In this document: piece after piece, positions 8,041-16,826 of the stretch
How the letters are laid out: each line of letters opens with the position of its first letter
Numbering within the stretch: the stretch's first letter is position 1
Assembly: GCA_014860005.1 (NCBI GenBank)
Contig: JACZKP010000014.1
Location: 1 to 52,444, forward strand
DNA length: 52,444 nucleotides
Direction: 5' to 3'
Origin: Verrucomicrobiota bacterium
GTDB lineage: Bacteria; Verrucomicrobiota; Verrucomicrobiae; Limisphaerales; UBA11358
Position numbers and translations under genes: made by a program
The notes under the pieces: model-generated
Databases searched by the model: none
Told to the model about the DNA's origin: nothing
What the model saw: the letters and a program-made list of their open reading frames with translations, nothing else

Positions 8041-8976
8041 ATGATTTTGCATCCACGACTGCTCCGAGCCGGCCTGGGCCTGGCCATCGTTCTGCTAACG
8101 GCCTGTTCGTCCCTGGCCGAAACCTTCCGCGTGGCGACCTACAACATCGAAAACTACCTTGATCAAGCCGCCGGAACGCGCCTGCCCAAATCCGACGCCG
8201 GCAAAGCCAAGGTCCGTGAAAGCATCCACGCGCTCAAGCCGGACGTCATCTGCTTTCAGGAAATGGGGAGCGTGAACGCCTTGCGCGAACTTCAACAATC
8301 ACTTAAGGCCGAAGGACTCGACTTCCCGCATTGGGAACACGTTGCTGGTTACGACACCAACATTCACGTCGCGCTCCTGAGCAAGTTTCCCATCGTCGCC
8401 CGCCGGCCCCACACCAACGACAACTTTCTGCTCAGTGGGCGGCGCTACCTCGTCAGTCGCGGGATTCTCGACGTGGACATCAAAGTCAATGAGCGTTACA
8501 CGTTCACGGTTATTGGCGCACACTTGAAATCGAAGCGTCCGGTGCCAAACGGCGATGAAGCCGAGATGCGCTTCGAGGAAGCCCGCATCCTGCGCGAAAA
8601 AGTGGACGCCCGTTTCGCCGCCAACCCCAACGCGAACATCGTCGTCCTGGGTGATTTCAACGACACGTACAACACCAAGGGAACGCGGGCGATTGTGGGT
8701 CGGGGACGCAACGCGCTGGTGGACACCCGTCCCGCCGAACACAACGGCGACAACCAGCCGCATCCGACGAATCCGCGCTACAACCCTCGCAACATTGCGT
8801 GGACGCATCATTACGGTGTGGAGGACACCTACAGCCGGATTGATTATCTCATGCTGAGTCCCGGCATGGCGCTTGAATGGGTGACCAATCAAACCTGTGT
8901 GGTGACAGTAACCAACTGGGGCATTGGCTCGGATCACCGGCCATTGGTGGCAACTTTTGAGGCAGAGAATCGGTAA
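8041..8976 (+). CDS. Exported endonuclease/exonuclease/phosphatase-family protein
   Basis: The 311-residue protein begins with a signal sequence ending LLTAC, an acceptable lipobox, so it may be a lipoprotein (Cys about residue 22); cleavage after SLA is the alternative. The mature part has the EEP-fold motifs in order: ATYNIENY, QEMGS (metal-binding Glu), a GAHLKSKRP segment, GDFNDTY (catalytic Asp/Asn) and a C-terminal GSDHRPLVA (Asp-His). EEP enzymes cleave phosphodiester bonds in nucleic acids, lipids or inositol phosphates. The substrate cannot be told here. The start is fixed by the signal peptide and by the promoter immediately upstream. A small membrane protein gene follows after 4 bp. 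Confidence 0.85.
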   Translation: MILHPRLLRAGLGLAIVLLTACSSLAETFRVATYNIENYLDQAAGTRLPKSDAGKAKVRESIHALKPDVICFQEMGSVNALRELQQSLKAEGLDFPHWEHVAGYDTNIHVALLSKFPIVARRPHTNDNFLLSGRRYLVSRGILDVDIKVNERYTFTVIGAHLKSKRPVPNGDEAEMRFEEARILREKVDARFAANPNANIVVLGDFNDTYNTKGTRAIVGRGRNALVDTRPAEHNGDNQPHPTNPRYNPRNIAWTHHYGVEDTYSRIDYLMLSPGMALEWVTNQTCVVTVTNWGIGSDHRPLVATFEAENR

Positions 8977-8980
8977 CCCA

Positions 8981-9499
8981 ATGAGTGATGATGCTTCAGA
9001 TCATTCCGCGGATATCAACGAGCCCGCTGCGCGTAAGAAGAATCCCGGGATTTGGAGCCGCGTGCTCCTTGCGACCGTCCTTATTCTGATTCTCTGGCTC
9101 GGGCTTTTTGTATTCAGCGCTTTCAACACCTGGCGAAAAATACCCGAGTCCTACGTCGCGTGGACCACAGGAAATCTCATCGTGGATTATCTCAACACTC
9201 ACTCCAACCAGTGGCCCCGGAGTTGGGAAGACTTGGACCAAGCGACAAATTGCCTGCGTTACGTTCCCATCGAGGAATTGCGCGAGCGGGTGAAAATTGA
9301 CTGGGATGCCGACTTTGGTCAATTGCTGCAATTGGCGAGCAACCATCCCGCAACTGCGCTGCGCGTGGTCACACGTCCGGATGGTTCAAGACTGCATGCC
9401 ATCTGGGGTGCGTCCACCGAACCTAATCGAAAAATCATGGGATATCTGCTGTGGACCTTGAGTCAATCGAACGCACCACCCGCCAGCGTGACGGACTGA
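8981..9499 (+). CDS. Small single-pass membrane protein of unknown function
   Basis: From the ATG at 8981 the protein is 172 residues. A hydrophilic, acidic N-terminus is followed by one strong membrane segment (VLLATVLILILWLGLFVF, about residues 27-44). An extracytoplasmic domain of about 125 residues follows, with no cysteine pair or recognisable motif, ending in a Pro/Ala/Ser-rich tail. I do not recognise a family. The domain contains a segment (YLNTHSNQWPRSWEDLD) of the style seen in small pilin-like or type II secretion-associated proteins, but there is no prepilin signal. The start codon lies 4 bp after the EEP gene stop, so the two are probably co-transcribed. Confidence 0.65.
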   Translation: MSDDASDHSADINEPAARKKNPGIWSRVLLATVLILILWLGLFVFSAFNTWRKIPESYVAWTTGNLIVDYLNTHSNQWPRSWEDLDQATNCLRYVPIEELRERVKIDWDADFGQLLQLASNHPATALRVVTRPDGSRLHAIWGASTEPNRKIMGYLLWTLSQSNAPPASVTD

Positions 9500-9563
9500 G
9501 GGTTGGTTTTCCGCAATGCAACGCATGCTCAAAAGCCGGCAAAACTCTTTTCGTATCCTCCAC

Positions 9564-10418
9564 TCACACGTAAAGCGCCGCCTTCAAATCCCGCGTCAGC
9601 ACGCTCAAGAACGGGTAGCGCCGGTCCGGATCACACTCCAGGCACTTGACCACCACCTTCTCCAAATTCAGTGGCAGATCGGGGTTCAACTGGCGCGGCA
9701 TGATAAAACTGCTCCGCTCTGTCTGCCGGCCCAGAATCTCCGTTGAAGTTTCACCCGGAAAGGGTTTCTGGTTGGTCAGGAGTTCGTAAGCCGAGACTCC
9801 AAACGCGAAGATGTCCACGCGCCGGTCAATGGGCTGGCCGGATAATTGTTCCGGCGCCATGTAGGCCGGCGTGCCGGGATTCTTTTTGTTCTTGAGCGGT
9901 TTCTCGGAGATTTGCTGGGCCAGATCAAAATCCACCAACCGAACGGAGGCGTTGCGCGTGACCAATACGTTTTCCGGTTTGAAATCCAGGTGCATGTAGC
10001 CGTTTTCGTGCATGTGCTCCAGTGCGCTCGCCATGTCTATAAGGATTTGCGCCACGTTCTCGAGTAGCACCGGATCGTGGCGGGCGTAAAGCTCCTTGAG
10101 GTTGTCTCCTTCGACGTACTCCATTGCCAGGTACCAGTGGCCGTCAATCTTACCATGTTCCACGTAGCTGATGATGCCTTCATAGTCGGAAATCTTTTCC
10201 AACACCTCGCACCCGCGCACGAAGCGACGTTTGGCGGTGAAATCGTAATTCAGCCGGTGATGCAATCGTCGCAAGGCGTGGGCATGACCCTTGGCATCGG
10301 TGGCCAGCCAAATCTCCGCCATGCCACCGCTGTTGATCAGTTCCTGCAAATAAAACCGGCCAAACTGACCGGGCCCGGACGGGGCCGTCGCGTTTGATTT
10401 TCTGAGCAAGCCAAGCAC
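9564..10418 (-). CDS. Serine/threonine protein kinase-like protein with altered catalytic residues
   Basis: The 284-residue protein is essentially a bare Hanks-type kinase domain without membrane segment or sensor. Recognisable features are a glycine-poor nucleotide loop (INSGGMAEIW), the catalytic loop HLDFKPEN (Asp145, Lys147, Asn150), an activation segment ending YMAPEQ (residues 186-191) and subdomain IX (VDIFAFGVSAYELLT). Three canonical positions differ. The beta-3 lysine of VAIK is Arg50 (HALR), the HRD arginine is Leu144, and the metal-binding DFG reads DFD (163-165). The catalytic aspartate and asparagine remain, so it may be a weak kinase or a pseudokinase that binds a partner. It is monocistronic; about 150 bp without a gene separates it from the NamZ fusion upstream. 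Confidence 0.82.
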   Translation of the reverse strand: MLGLLRKSNATAPSGPGQFGRFYLQELINSGGMAEIWLATDAKGHAHALRRLHHRLNYDFTAKRRFVRGCEVLEKISDYEGIISYVEHGKIDGHWYLAMEYVEGDNLKELYARHDPVLLENVAQILIDMASALEHMHENGYMHLDFKPENVLVTRNASVRLVDFDLAQQISEKPLKNKKNPGTPAYMAPEQLSGQPIDRRVDIFAFGVSAYELLTNQKPFPGETSTEILGRQTERSSFIMPRQLNPDLPLNLEKVVVKCLECDPDRRYPFLSVLTRDLKAALYV

Positions 10419-10573
10419 ACAGGCTATTTATCACGCCCGCAGTGACTTCGCCACTTTGATTTGATTTTAAGCAGTGAAATTCCACCGGGCACTGTGTCCC
10501 GCTGCGCGGCGCATGGCCAAGCGCAGCGCGCTTTGCTCCACGCGAAAGTTTGTTCCCCTGCACAAACCGGTCG

Positions 10574-12958
10574 CTATCGGTAGATTAGGAATTTCTCACG
10601 CCGCGTCTGAAACTCGGCGACATCCGTGCTCCACGAAGCGCGGATCTCTTCCAGCGGTTTGTCAGTCTTGACGGCTTCCAAGGTGCGGTTGTGCAGCAGG
10701 AGATGTTTGATTTTGTCCGGATTGAAATCATTCGGATACCAGCGATACAGCGTCTTCGCAATCAACAGGCCGATGTCCACCACGTTGCACGCGTCGCGGT
10801 CGGTGGGGAAAATATACACGCCCCGGCAGAGTTGGCCGCGATGCACACTGTACGTGGGCGTGAACTGGATTGGGACAAACCGCACGCCCGGCAATCCCGC
10901 TGAATTCAACTCCTCCGCCAACCGTACATCCTCGATGTAAGGCGCACCGATGACCTCGAACGGCGTGTCCGTCCCCCGCCCCACCGAGAGCGCGGATTCC
11001 AGCAAACCCACGCCCGGATACAGCGTGGCTTGCGTAAGATTGCGCATGTTCGGCGAAGGATTGCTCCACGGCAGACCCGTCTGATCAAGCCACATATCCC
11101 GCGTGTAGTTTTCGCACGCAATCACCGTGAGATCGGCGCGATAATTTTTCTCCGCGTTGAACATTTTCGCCAGTTCGCCCACGGTCATGCCGTGACGCAG
11201 CGGCACGGGATGGAAACCGACGAAACTGGTCGGCTCGGTCAGCACCGGGCCGTCAATTGCCACGCCGTTGATCGGGTTCACGCGATCAAGCACAAAGATC
11301 GCTTTCTTCGCCTCACCGGCGGCTTCGATTGCCAGGCCCATCGTCGAAGGATAGGTATAGAACCGGCAGCCGATGTCCTGAATGTCGTACACCAGCGCGT
11401 CAAGCTCAGCCAGATGCTCGGGCTTGGGCTTCCGCGTTTCGCCGTAGAGACTGTAAATCGGCAGCCCGGTTTGCTCATCCTTGCTGTCGCCGATCTTTTC
11501 GTCCACCAGCCCGCGAATCCCATGCTCAGGACTGAACAGCGCCACGAGTTGCACGCCCGGCGCTTTGTGCAGTAAATCAATGGTCGGATTCCGATCGCGA
11601 TCCTGGCCGGTGTGATTTGTGATGAGACCAATGCGCTTGCCCTTCAGCGGGGCGAACTCGTTCTTCACCAAGACATCAATGCCATTGAGCGTCTTTGCTT
11701 GCTTCAGCGATGCAGCCGGTTGAGTGCGTTGGACGGGCCGAGATTGCGTAGAACTTTCAGCGGCCAGCGCACCGGGAACATAAGCGAAGTTGAAACCCAC
11801 AATGGCTTGAGCGGCGAGTGTTCCAAGCGTGGAGCGAAGCGCGATCACGTTCCCCTTCTCAGTTGGATGATTTCGATTTGAGAGAAAGACTACGAACGTC
11901 CGCGAGAAAGGATCAATCCATAGCGAAGTACCAGTCCAGCCGGTATGACCATACGAACCGACCGGAAAGAATCTGCCGCGCGGTCCGCTGTAGCTGGAGT
12001 TGATGTCCCAGCCCAGACCGCGTTGCGTCGTGACTGCTGGTGGCGTCTGGACGCTGGTCATGAGCTTCACCGTCTCTGGTTTGAAAACGCGCACGCCGTC
12101 CAGTTCTCCCATGTTGAGCAACATGCGCGCATAGCGGGCCAGGTCCGCGGCCGTGGTGAACAGACCCGCGTGACCGGCCACACCGCCCATGCGGCGCGCG
12201 GTTGGATCATGCACCACTCCGCGCCAGGGTTTGCCTTCCACAACTTCCGTCGGTGCCACGCGGGCCAGATTGCTCGCGGGCGGCAGATAACCCGTGTCAC
12301 GCATTTTCAACGGGCCATAAATCTCCCGCGCCGCGAACTGCTCCAGCGGAGTTTTGCTCGCACGTTGCACAACCTCGCCCAGCACGATGTAATTGATGTC
12401 GCTGTAACGAAACATTGTGCCCGGCGCGGTCTGCAATTTCTCCGCGCACGCTTTCGCAATGGCCGCCGCCTGTCCGCTCCAGTTGTCCGCCGCGCCAATG
12501 CCCGGACGCAACCCCGAAGTGTGTGTCATCAAATGCCGAATCGTGACCGCTTCCTTGCCTCCACCCTTGAATTCCGGAATGTAGGTTTGCACCGGTTCAT
12601 CCAGCTTCACCAGACCGCGCTCCACCAGGAGCATTACTGCGGGAGTGCAGGCAACGACTTTGGTCAGCGAAGCGGCGTCAAAGATCGTATCCTCGGTCAT
12701 GGCTTCGTTCCCCGGCACGAGTGCCCGCTGGCCAAACGCTTTGTGATAGGTAACCCCGTTGCGCTCGAGCCAAAGCACGCCGCCGGGCGCGCGGTTTTCC
12801 GCGATGGCCTGCGTGATGGCCGCATCCATCTCCGCCAGTTTCTCCGGGATAAAAGTGCGCGCGAGGTCCTGCGCACTGAGCGAAAACGTTAGGCAAGTGA
12901 GTGTGATGGCGAGCAGGACATACCCGCGCTGAATGATGGAAGAGCTGGTTTTATTCAT
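10574..12958 (-). CDS. Secreted serine hydrolase (class C beta-lactamase fold) fused to NamZ-type exo-muramidase
   Basis: The 794-residue protein opens with a signal peptide (cleavage near SLSAQ, residue 30). Residues about 40-390 form a serine hydrolase of the class C beta-lactamase/penicillin-binding fold, with SLTK (Ser97, Lys100), YSD (185-187) and HTG (338-340) in place of KTG. After a Ser/Gln/Pro linker, residues about 425-794 form a DUF1343 domain, now known as exo-beta-N-acetylmuramidase NamZ. It shows FSPEHG (Glu478), DIQDIGCRFYTYPSTMG, LDRVNPI and WSNPSPNMRNL. NamZ releases terminal MurNAc from peptidoglycan fragments. The serine hydrolase half could trim peptide or ester groups from the same substrate in the periplasm; that link is inference. 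It is transcribed alone; the upstream neighbour is divergent. Confidence 0.88.
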   Translation of the reverse strand: MNKTSSSIIQRGYVLLAITLTCLTFSLSAQDLARTFIPEKLAEMDAAITQAIAENRAPGGVLWLERNGVTYHKAFGQRALVPGNEAMTEDTIFDAASLTKVVACTPAVMLLVERGLVKLDEPVQTYIPEFKGGGKEAVTIRHLMTHTSGLRPGIGAADNWSGQAAAIAKACAEKLQTAPGTMFRYSDINYIVLGEVVQRASKTPLEQFAAREIYGPLKMRDTGYLPPASNLARVAPTEVVEGKPWRGVVHDPTARRMGGVAGHAGLFTTAADLARYARMLLNMGELDGVRVFKPETVKLMTSVQTPPAVTTQRGLGWDINSSYSGPRGRFFPVGSYGHTGWTGTSLWIDPFSRTFVVFLSNRNHPTEKGNVIALRSTLGTLAAQAIVGFNFAYVPGALAAESSTQSRPVQRTQPAASLKQAKTLNGIDVLVKNEFAPLKGKRIGLITNHTGQDRDRNPTIDLLHKAPGVQLVALFSPEHGIRGLVDEKIGDSKDEQTGLPIYSLYGETRKPKPEHLAELDALVYDIQDIGCRFYTYPSTMGLAIEAAGEAKKAIFVLDRVNPINGVAIDGPVLTEPTSFVGFHPVPLRHGMTVGELAKMFNAEKNYRADLTVIACENYTRDMWLDQTGLPWSNPSPNMRNLTQATLYPGVGLLESALSVGRGTDTPFEVIGAPYIEDVRLAEELNSAGLPGVRFVPIQFTPTYSVHRGQLCRGVYIFPTDRDACNVVDIGLLIAKTLYRWYPNDFNPDKIKHLLLHNRTLEAVKTDKPLEEIRASWSTDVAEFQTRREKFLIYR

Positions 12959-13065
12959 AACGACGCCCGGACATTAAACCATCGCAGTCCAAGTGCTCAC
13001 AACAGAATTCTCCACCGGATGAAAAGTTCTCCCCTCTTCTGCCCTTCTCCGTTATTGATTCTGGC

Positions 13066-13863
13066 ATGTCATCGCGATTGAAGGATAGATGGGTGTTGAT
13101 CACCGGCGCCTCCAGCGGCTTTGGTGCGGCGGCGGCACGCGCGTTCCGCGCGGTCGGCGCGAAATTATTGCTCGGCGCGCGGCGGATTGATCGTTTGGAA
13201 CAGGTCGCCAAGGAAACGCGCCAGGCTGGGGCGGGTGAAGTGCATTTCCACGCGTTGGATGTAAGCAAGACCGGCAGCGTCGAAACGTTCATTGCGTGGG
13301 CGCGGGAGCGAATCCAGAATCCGAAATCCGAAATCCGACATCTGCACGTTCTGATCAATAACGCCGGCGGCGCGCTCGGCCTGGATAGTGTAGCCGAGGG
13401 TAAAGACGAGGACTGGGAAGGAATGTTTCAAAGCAACGCATTGGGCATCCTGCGCATGACGCGCGCCGCTCTGCCGCTCCTGCCGCATGATTCCGGCGCG
13501 TCCATTATCAACATCGGCTCGCTCGCCGGACGCGTAGCGTATGAAGGCGGAGCCGCCTACTGCGGCGCCAAGGCGGCCGAACTGCAAATCACCCGGGCGC
13601 TCCGGCTGGAGCTTTGCGGCACCGGCATCCGCGTCAGCTCAGTTGACCCCGGCCTGGCGGAAACGGAGTTTTCACTCGTGCGTTTCAAAGGCGACGCCGA
13701 GCGCGCCAAGAAACCTTATGCTGGTGTGAATCCACTCACCGCGGAAGACATCGCCGAGATTCTCGTGTGGGTCGCCAGCCGCCCAGCGCACGTGAACATT
13801 GACGAACTGCTCGTCAAACCCGTGGATCAGGCAGCGATCCACAAAGTATTTCGAAGGGAGTAA
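13066..13863 (+). CDS. SDR-family NAD(P)-dependent oxidoreductase
   Basis: This is a classical short-chain dehydrogenase of 265 residues with a Rossmann fold. It has the cofactor motif TGASSGFG (13-20), a basic residue pair after beta-2 (ARR, 38-40) that suggests NADPH, NNAG (98-101) and the catalytic triad Ser152, Tyr165, Lys169 (YCGAK). Overall it resembles the YdfG-like serine/3-hydroxy acid dehydrogenases, but the substrate cannot be assigned. Residues 82-91 (RIQNPKSEIR) are encoded by a tandem 9-bp repeat of intergenic type and look like an insertion in the loop before NNAG. It is divergent from the NamZ fusion gene and convergent with the esterase gene. Confidence 0.88.
   Translation: MSSRLKDRWVLITGASSGFGAAAARAFRAVGAKLLLGARRIDRLEQVAKETRQAGAGEVHFHALDVSKTGSVETFIAWARERIQNPKSEIRHLHVLINNAGGALGLDSVAEGKDEDWEGMFQSNALGILRMTRAALPLLPHDSGASIINIGSLAGRVAYEGGAAYCGAKAAELQITRALRLELCGTGIRVSSVDPGLAETEFSLVRFKGDAERAKKPYAGVNPLTAEDIAEILVWVASRPAHVNIDELLVKPVDQAAIHKVFRRE
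13309..13342 (+). repeat. Tandem AATCCGAA-type repeat inside the SDR gene
   Basis: Three to four near-identical 9-bp units (consensus AATCCGAAA) lie in frame and add about ten residues (RIQNPKSEIR) at positions 82-91 of the SDR. The unit resembles simple repeats that I know mainly from spacers of related genomes; that recollection was not checked. The reading frame is kept and all SDR motifs on both sides are intact. Confidence 0.6.
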
Positions 13864-13911
13864 CATGTGATGCGTGAATCGAAATTCACGCATCACGCAA
13901 CGGTTGATTCG

Positions 13912-15426
13912 TCACTTCTTCGCCGCGGTGATCATCGGAAAATCATCCGTGCGGAACGGGGACGCGGGCAGGCCGTCCTTGTTCCACAGATTCACCACGG
14001 GACAATCCGCCCAACCATAACGCACCGCCACCGGCTTCGGCACGGCGGGATGGCTGACCACGACGGTGGCGCCCACGATTTGCGCTTTGGCCCACACGAA
14101 TTTACGGTCCTCGCCGCAGATCGCGAATCCCTTCAAATCGCCGTCGCGCGCTTCCAGTCCTTTGCCTACGTGATCGAAGGAGAGCACAACGCTGCTGTCC
14201 TGAATCTTCAGGCTGCGATACAGCGGGCCGGAGTAAGTAATCTTTTCCCCATAAGCGATGCCCCGCGCCGCCAGCGCAAGCCGCGCACCGACAGGTTGTT
14301 TGTTGCGCGGATGGATGTCCTTGGTATCGCCCACATCGGTGATGACCGCCATGCCGACGTTCGGCAGCACTTTCGTGGCGAGCCATTGAGCTTCGCGCAG
14401 TTCAGCCCAAGCGCTGTCCTGCGGTTCATCTTTGACGGCCATGAACGGGGCAAGTTGCACCGCGAGGAACGGAAAATCGCTCTGCCCCCAGTCGCGCCGC
14501 CAATTGCGGATCATGTCGGGAAACAGAGTGCGATACTGTTCGGCCCGGCCGGCGTTGGATTCGCCCTGGTACCAGATCGCGCCTTTGAAGGCATAGGGAA
14601 TAAGCGGCGCAATCATGCCGTTGTAGAGTTCGGTGGGCCGCCAGCCAAAGCGCGGCGCTTGTTTCTTGAATTCCTCGCCCTTGCTCGCGGCGACCGCCTT
14701 TTCCTTCTCAAATTCAATGACCGCGCTCTGATAGTTTTTCCAAGCCTCGGCGTGGGAGTCGAGAATCTCGGCTTGATAACGGGGATTGATTTCCAGCGAC
14801 TCGCGGTTCATCCAAACTTCCGCTGGCGAACCGCCCCAGTCGGACTGAATGATACCCACCGGCACTTTGCGGGCGGCGACGAGATCGCGCGCGAAATAAT
14901 ATCCCACGGCACTGTGCCCGCCGATCATGTCCGGCGAGCAGACTTTCCACGAGGAGTTGATGCGTGTTGTGGGTGCTTCGGCTTTCACATTGGGCACCAT
15001 GAAAAAACGAATCTGCGAGTTGGTGGCCGAGGCAATGGCGGCTGCCGAATTGTCGGTTTGCGTGAGCGGCCATTCCATGTTGGATTGCCCGCTGGCGATC
15101 CAGACTTCGCCGACCAGCACGTTGGTAAATTGGAGGGTGCGCGCCGGGGACGCAATCGTCAGCATGTCCGGGCCGCCCGCGCTGAGCCGGCGCAGGCGCA
15201 GCGACCACGCGCCGTTTTGCGCCGTGGTCGTGACTTTCTGCCCGCGGAATTGGACAGTGATTACTTCGCCATCGTCCGCCCAGCCCCAGATGGGGACGGA
15301 CACGTTGCGCTGCAAGACCATGTTGTCGGAGAACAATGCCGGCAACCGCAGTTCCGCTTGCAACGGCAACACCAGCGCGATTAAGAAAAAACTGATCCAT
15401 GCTCGAAGTGATTTGGCCTTCATCAT
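13912..15426 (-). CDS. Secreted sialate O-acetylesterase-type esterase
   Basis: From the ATG at 15426 (or 15423) the protein has a signal peptide (AWISFFLIALVLPLQAE) and a mature part of about 480 residues. A small beta domain comes first (LPALFSDNMVLQR). The SGNH/SASA esterase core follows, with the nucleophile in ASGQSNMEWPL (Ser about residue 114), an oxyanion segment SDWGGSPAEVWM, WYQGESNA and a C-terminal Asp-His region (DTKDIHPRNKQPVG). These enzymes remove acetyl groups from sialic acid or from acetylated plant polysaccharides such as xylan. Given the nearby GH2 enzyme, SSS symporter and CE1-type esterase, polysaccharide breakdown is the likelier role. A longer start at 15492 would bury the signal peptide and is rejected. 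Confidence 0.88.
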   Translation of the reverse strand: MMKAKSLRAWISFFLIALVLPLQAELRLPALFSDNMVLQRNVSVPIWGWADDGEVITVQFRGQKVTTTAQNGAWSLRLRRLSAGGPDMLTIASPARTLQFTNVLVGEVWIASGQSNMEWPLTQTDNSAAAIASATNSQIRFFMVPNVKAEAPTTRINSSWKVCSPDMIGGHSAVGYYFARDLVAARKVPVGIIQSDWGGSPAEVWMNRESLEINPRYQAEILDSHAEAWKNYQSAVIEFEKEKAVAASKGEEFKKQAPRFGWRPTELYNGMIAPLIPYAFKGAIWYQGESNAGRAEQYRTLFPDMIRNWRRDWGQSDFPFLAVQLAPFMAVKDEPQDSAWAELREAQWLATKVLPNVGMAVITDVGDTKDIHPRNKQPVGARLALAARGIAYGEKITYSGPLYRSLKIQDSSVVLSFDHVGKGLEARDGDLKGFAICGEDRKFVWAKAQIVGATVVVSHPAVPKPVAVRYGWADCPVVNLWNKDGLPASPFRTDDFPMITAAKK

Positions 15427-15501
15427 GGGCCGTAGTGCATCGAAACCACACGCGGGCGTCAACGGAAATATGCTGTGACCTTGAAGGTTCAAATCCGGGA
15501 T

Positions 15502-16665
15502 TCACACGCCCCGATTCGCCCGCCAGAGCAGCACAATGCCCACCGCCTGAAACAGGAGGTTGGGCACCCACACAATCAGGTGCGGCGCAAATTCGGGCCG
15601 CGTGGCCAGCGATTCGCCAATAAGAATGAAGCTGTAGTACACCGCCACCAAAACCAGCGCGACCCCGACGCCAACGTTGGTTTCGCGACGGTGCATCCGG
15701 ATGCCGAGGGGAATCCCGATAAGGGCGAAGCCAAAGCACGCCAGCGAAAACGCCGCCTGACGGTGAATCTGCACGCGGACGGGCGAAGTCAAGTCACCCA
15801 GTTGCTTTTCAAGCTCCCGCTGCTGGTTTTGAGGTGTGGTTTCCGGATCCTGGCTGACGAACAACGGCCGGCTGATAAGTTCCTCCAGTTCCCGCAATTC
15901 CTCGCGCAGTTCCGTGTAGGTCATTTCCGTCAAGCGGGGGCGACGGCTCTTCCTGGTTGGGTTCAATTCAAACGGTGGCAGGGTAACGTCTCCCGAACTG
16001 AGCATGACCCGCCCATCTTCAATCTTGATGCTCCGGGCGTCGAACAGTTGGAGCGTGATGGTGCTATTGGTGGTGTCCAGCAGGAGTTTGCCGCGCGGCG
16101 CTCGAATGGTGGTGGTATCCCGCGGGTCTTCTTCCTGTTTGAGAATCATCACGTCCCGCAAGTCTCCGCCATCATTCTTGCCGACATAAATGATGTGCCC
16201 GCGTTCCTTGAGAAAACGGCCCTCGGGCAATTGCGCGGCCGTCAGCTCCGCGCCCAGGCTATAGAGGAGGTCCTTGTAGGCCACGCGACAGCGGGGCGCG
16301 ATATCCAGATTCACAACGGCGCTGATGCCGCAGAGCAACAGGCTCAACAGCAAAATCGGTGTAATGAGCGAAAGCAGGCTGATGCCGCTGGCACGGACTG
16401 CCGTAAGTTCCTGATCCGCGCTGAACCGGCCAAACACCAGCAGCGTGGCCGTCAACAGCGCCATCGGCAGCGCAAACACCCACACAAAGGGGATCAGCAA
16501 CCCCACGGCTTCCGTCACCGCGCCGAGCGACGCCTGACGGTTGACCAGCAGGGTCAGAACCTCCCGGAGGACATTGCCCACCAGCAGCACGAAAGTAAAA
16601 ACCGCCACGGTCATCAACAACGAGGCGATGACCTGGCGGGTAAGGTATCCGTGCAGCGTATTCAC
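15502..16665 (-). CDS. LptF/LptG-family lipopolysaccharide export permease
   Basis: This is an inner-membrane subunit of the LptB2FG ABC exporter, which extracts LPS and passes it to LptC. From the GTG at 16665 the protein has about 387 residues. Three membrane segments come first (IASLLMTVAVFTFVLLVG and two following), including the FALPMALLTATLLVFGRFSADQE coupling segment typical of YjgP/YjgQ proteins. A periplasmic beta-jellyroll domain follows, then three C-terminal membrane segments. An ATG at 16725 is an alternative. The open frame reaches 16872, but that would overlap the divergent DUF5107 gene and add about 69 hydrophilic residues. Its presence indicates an LPS-bearing Gram-negative envelope. 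The second permease and LptB are not in the window. Confidence 0.88.
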   Translation of the reverse strand: MNTLHGYLTRQVIASLLMTVAVFTFVLLVGNVLREVLTLLVNRQASLGAVTEAVGLLIPFVWVFALPMALLTATLLVFGRFSADQELTAVRASGISLLSLITPILLLSLLLCGISAVVNLDIAPRCRVAYKDLLYSLGAELTAAQLPEGRFLKERGHIIYVGKNDGGDLRDVMILKQEEDPRDTTTIRAPRGKLLLDTTNSTITLQLFDARSIKIEDGRVMLSSGDVTLPPFELNPTRKSRRPRLTEMTYTELREELRELEELISRPLFVSQDPETTPQNQQRELEKQLGDLTSPVRVQIHRQAAFSLACFGFALIGIPLGIRMHRRETNVGVGVALVLVAVYYSFILIGESLATRPEFAPHLIVWVPNLLFQAVGIVLLWRANRGV

Positions 16666-16826
16666 AGTGGCCGGAAAGCAATTTGGGGGTTCAGGTCGCG
16701 CCGCACAATGAAAAGAATGGACCATTGAATGCCAAAAACGGTCAATTGATTCCGCCGGCTCATCTGGCAGACTGACCGTGAAGTCGGTTTGCGGCTCAAC
16801 CGCCTGCCATCCGGCTGCCCGGCGAT

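Noticed and set aside
13867..15384. A 505-codon open frame on the plus strand
   Set aside because: It is antisense to the sialate O-acetylesterase gene and rich in His/Arg, as is usual for such shadows.
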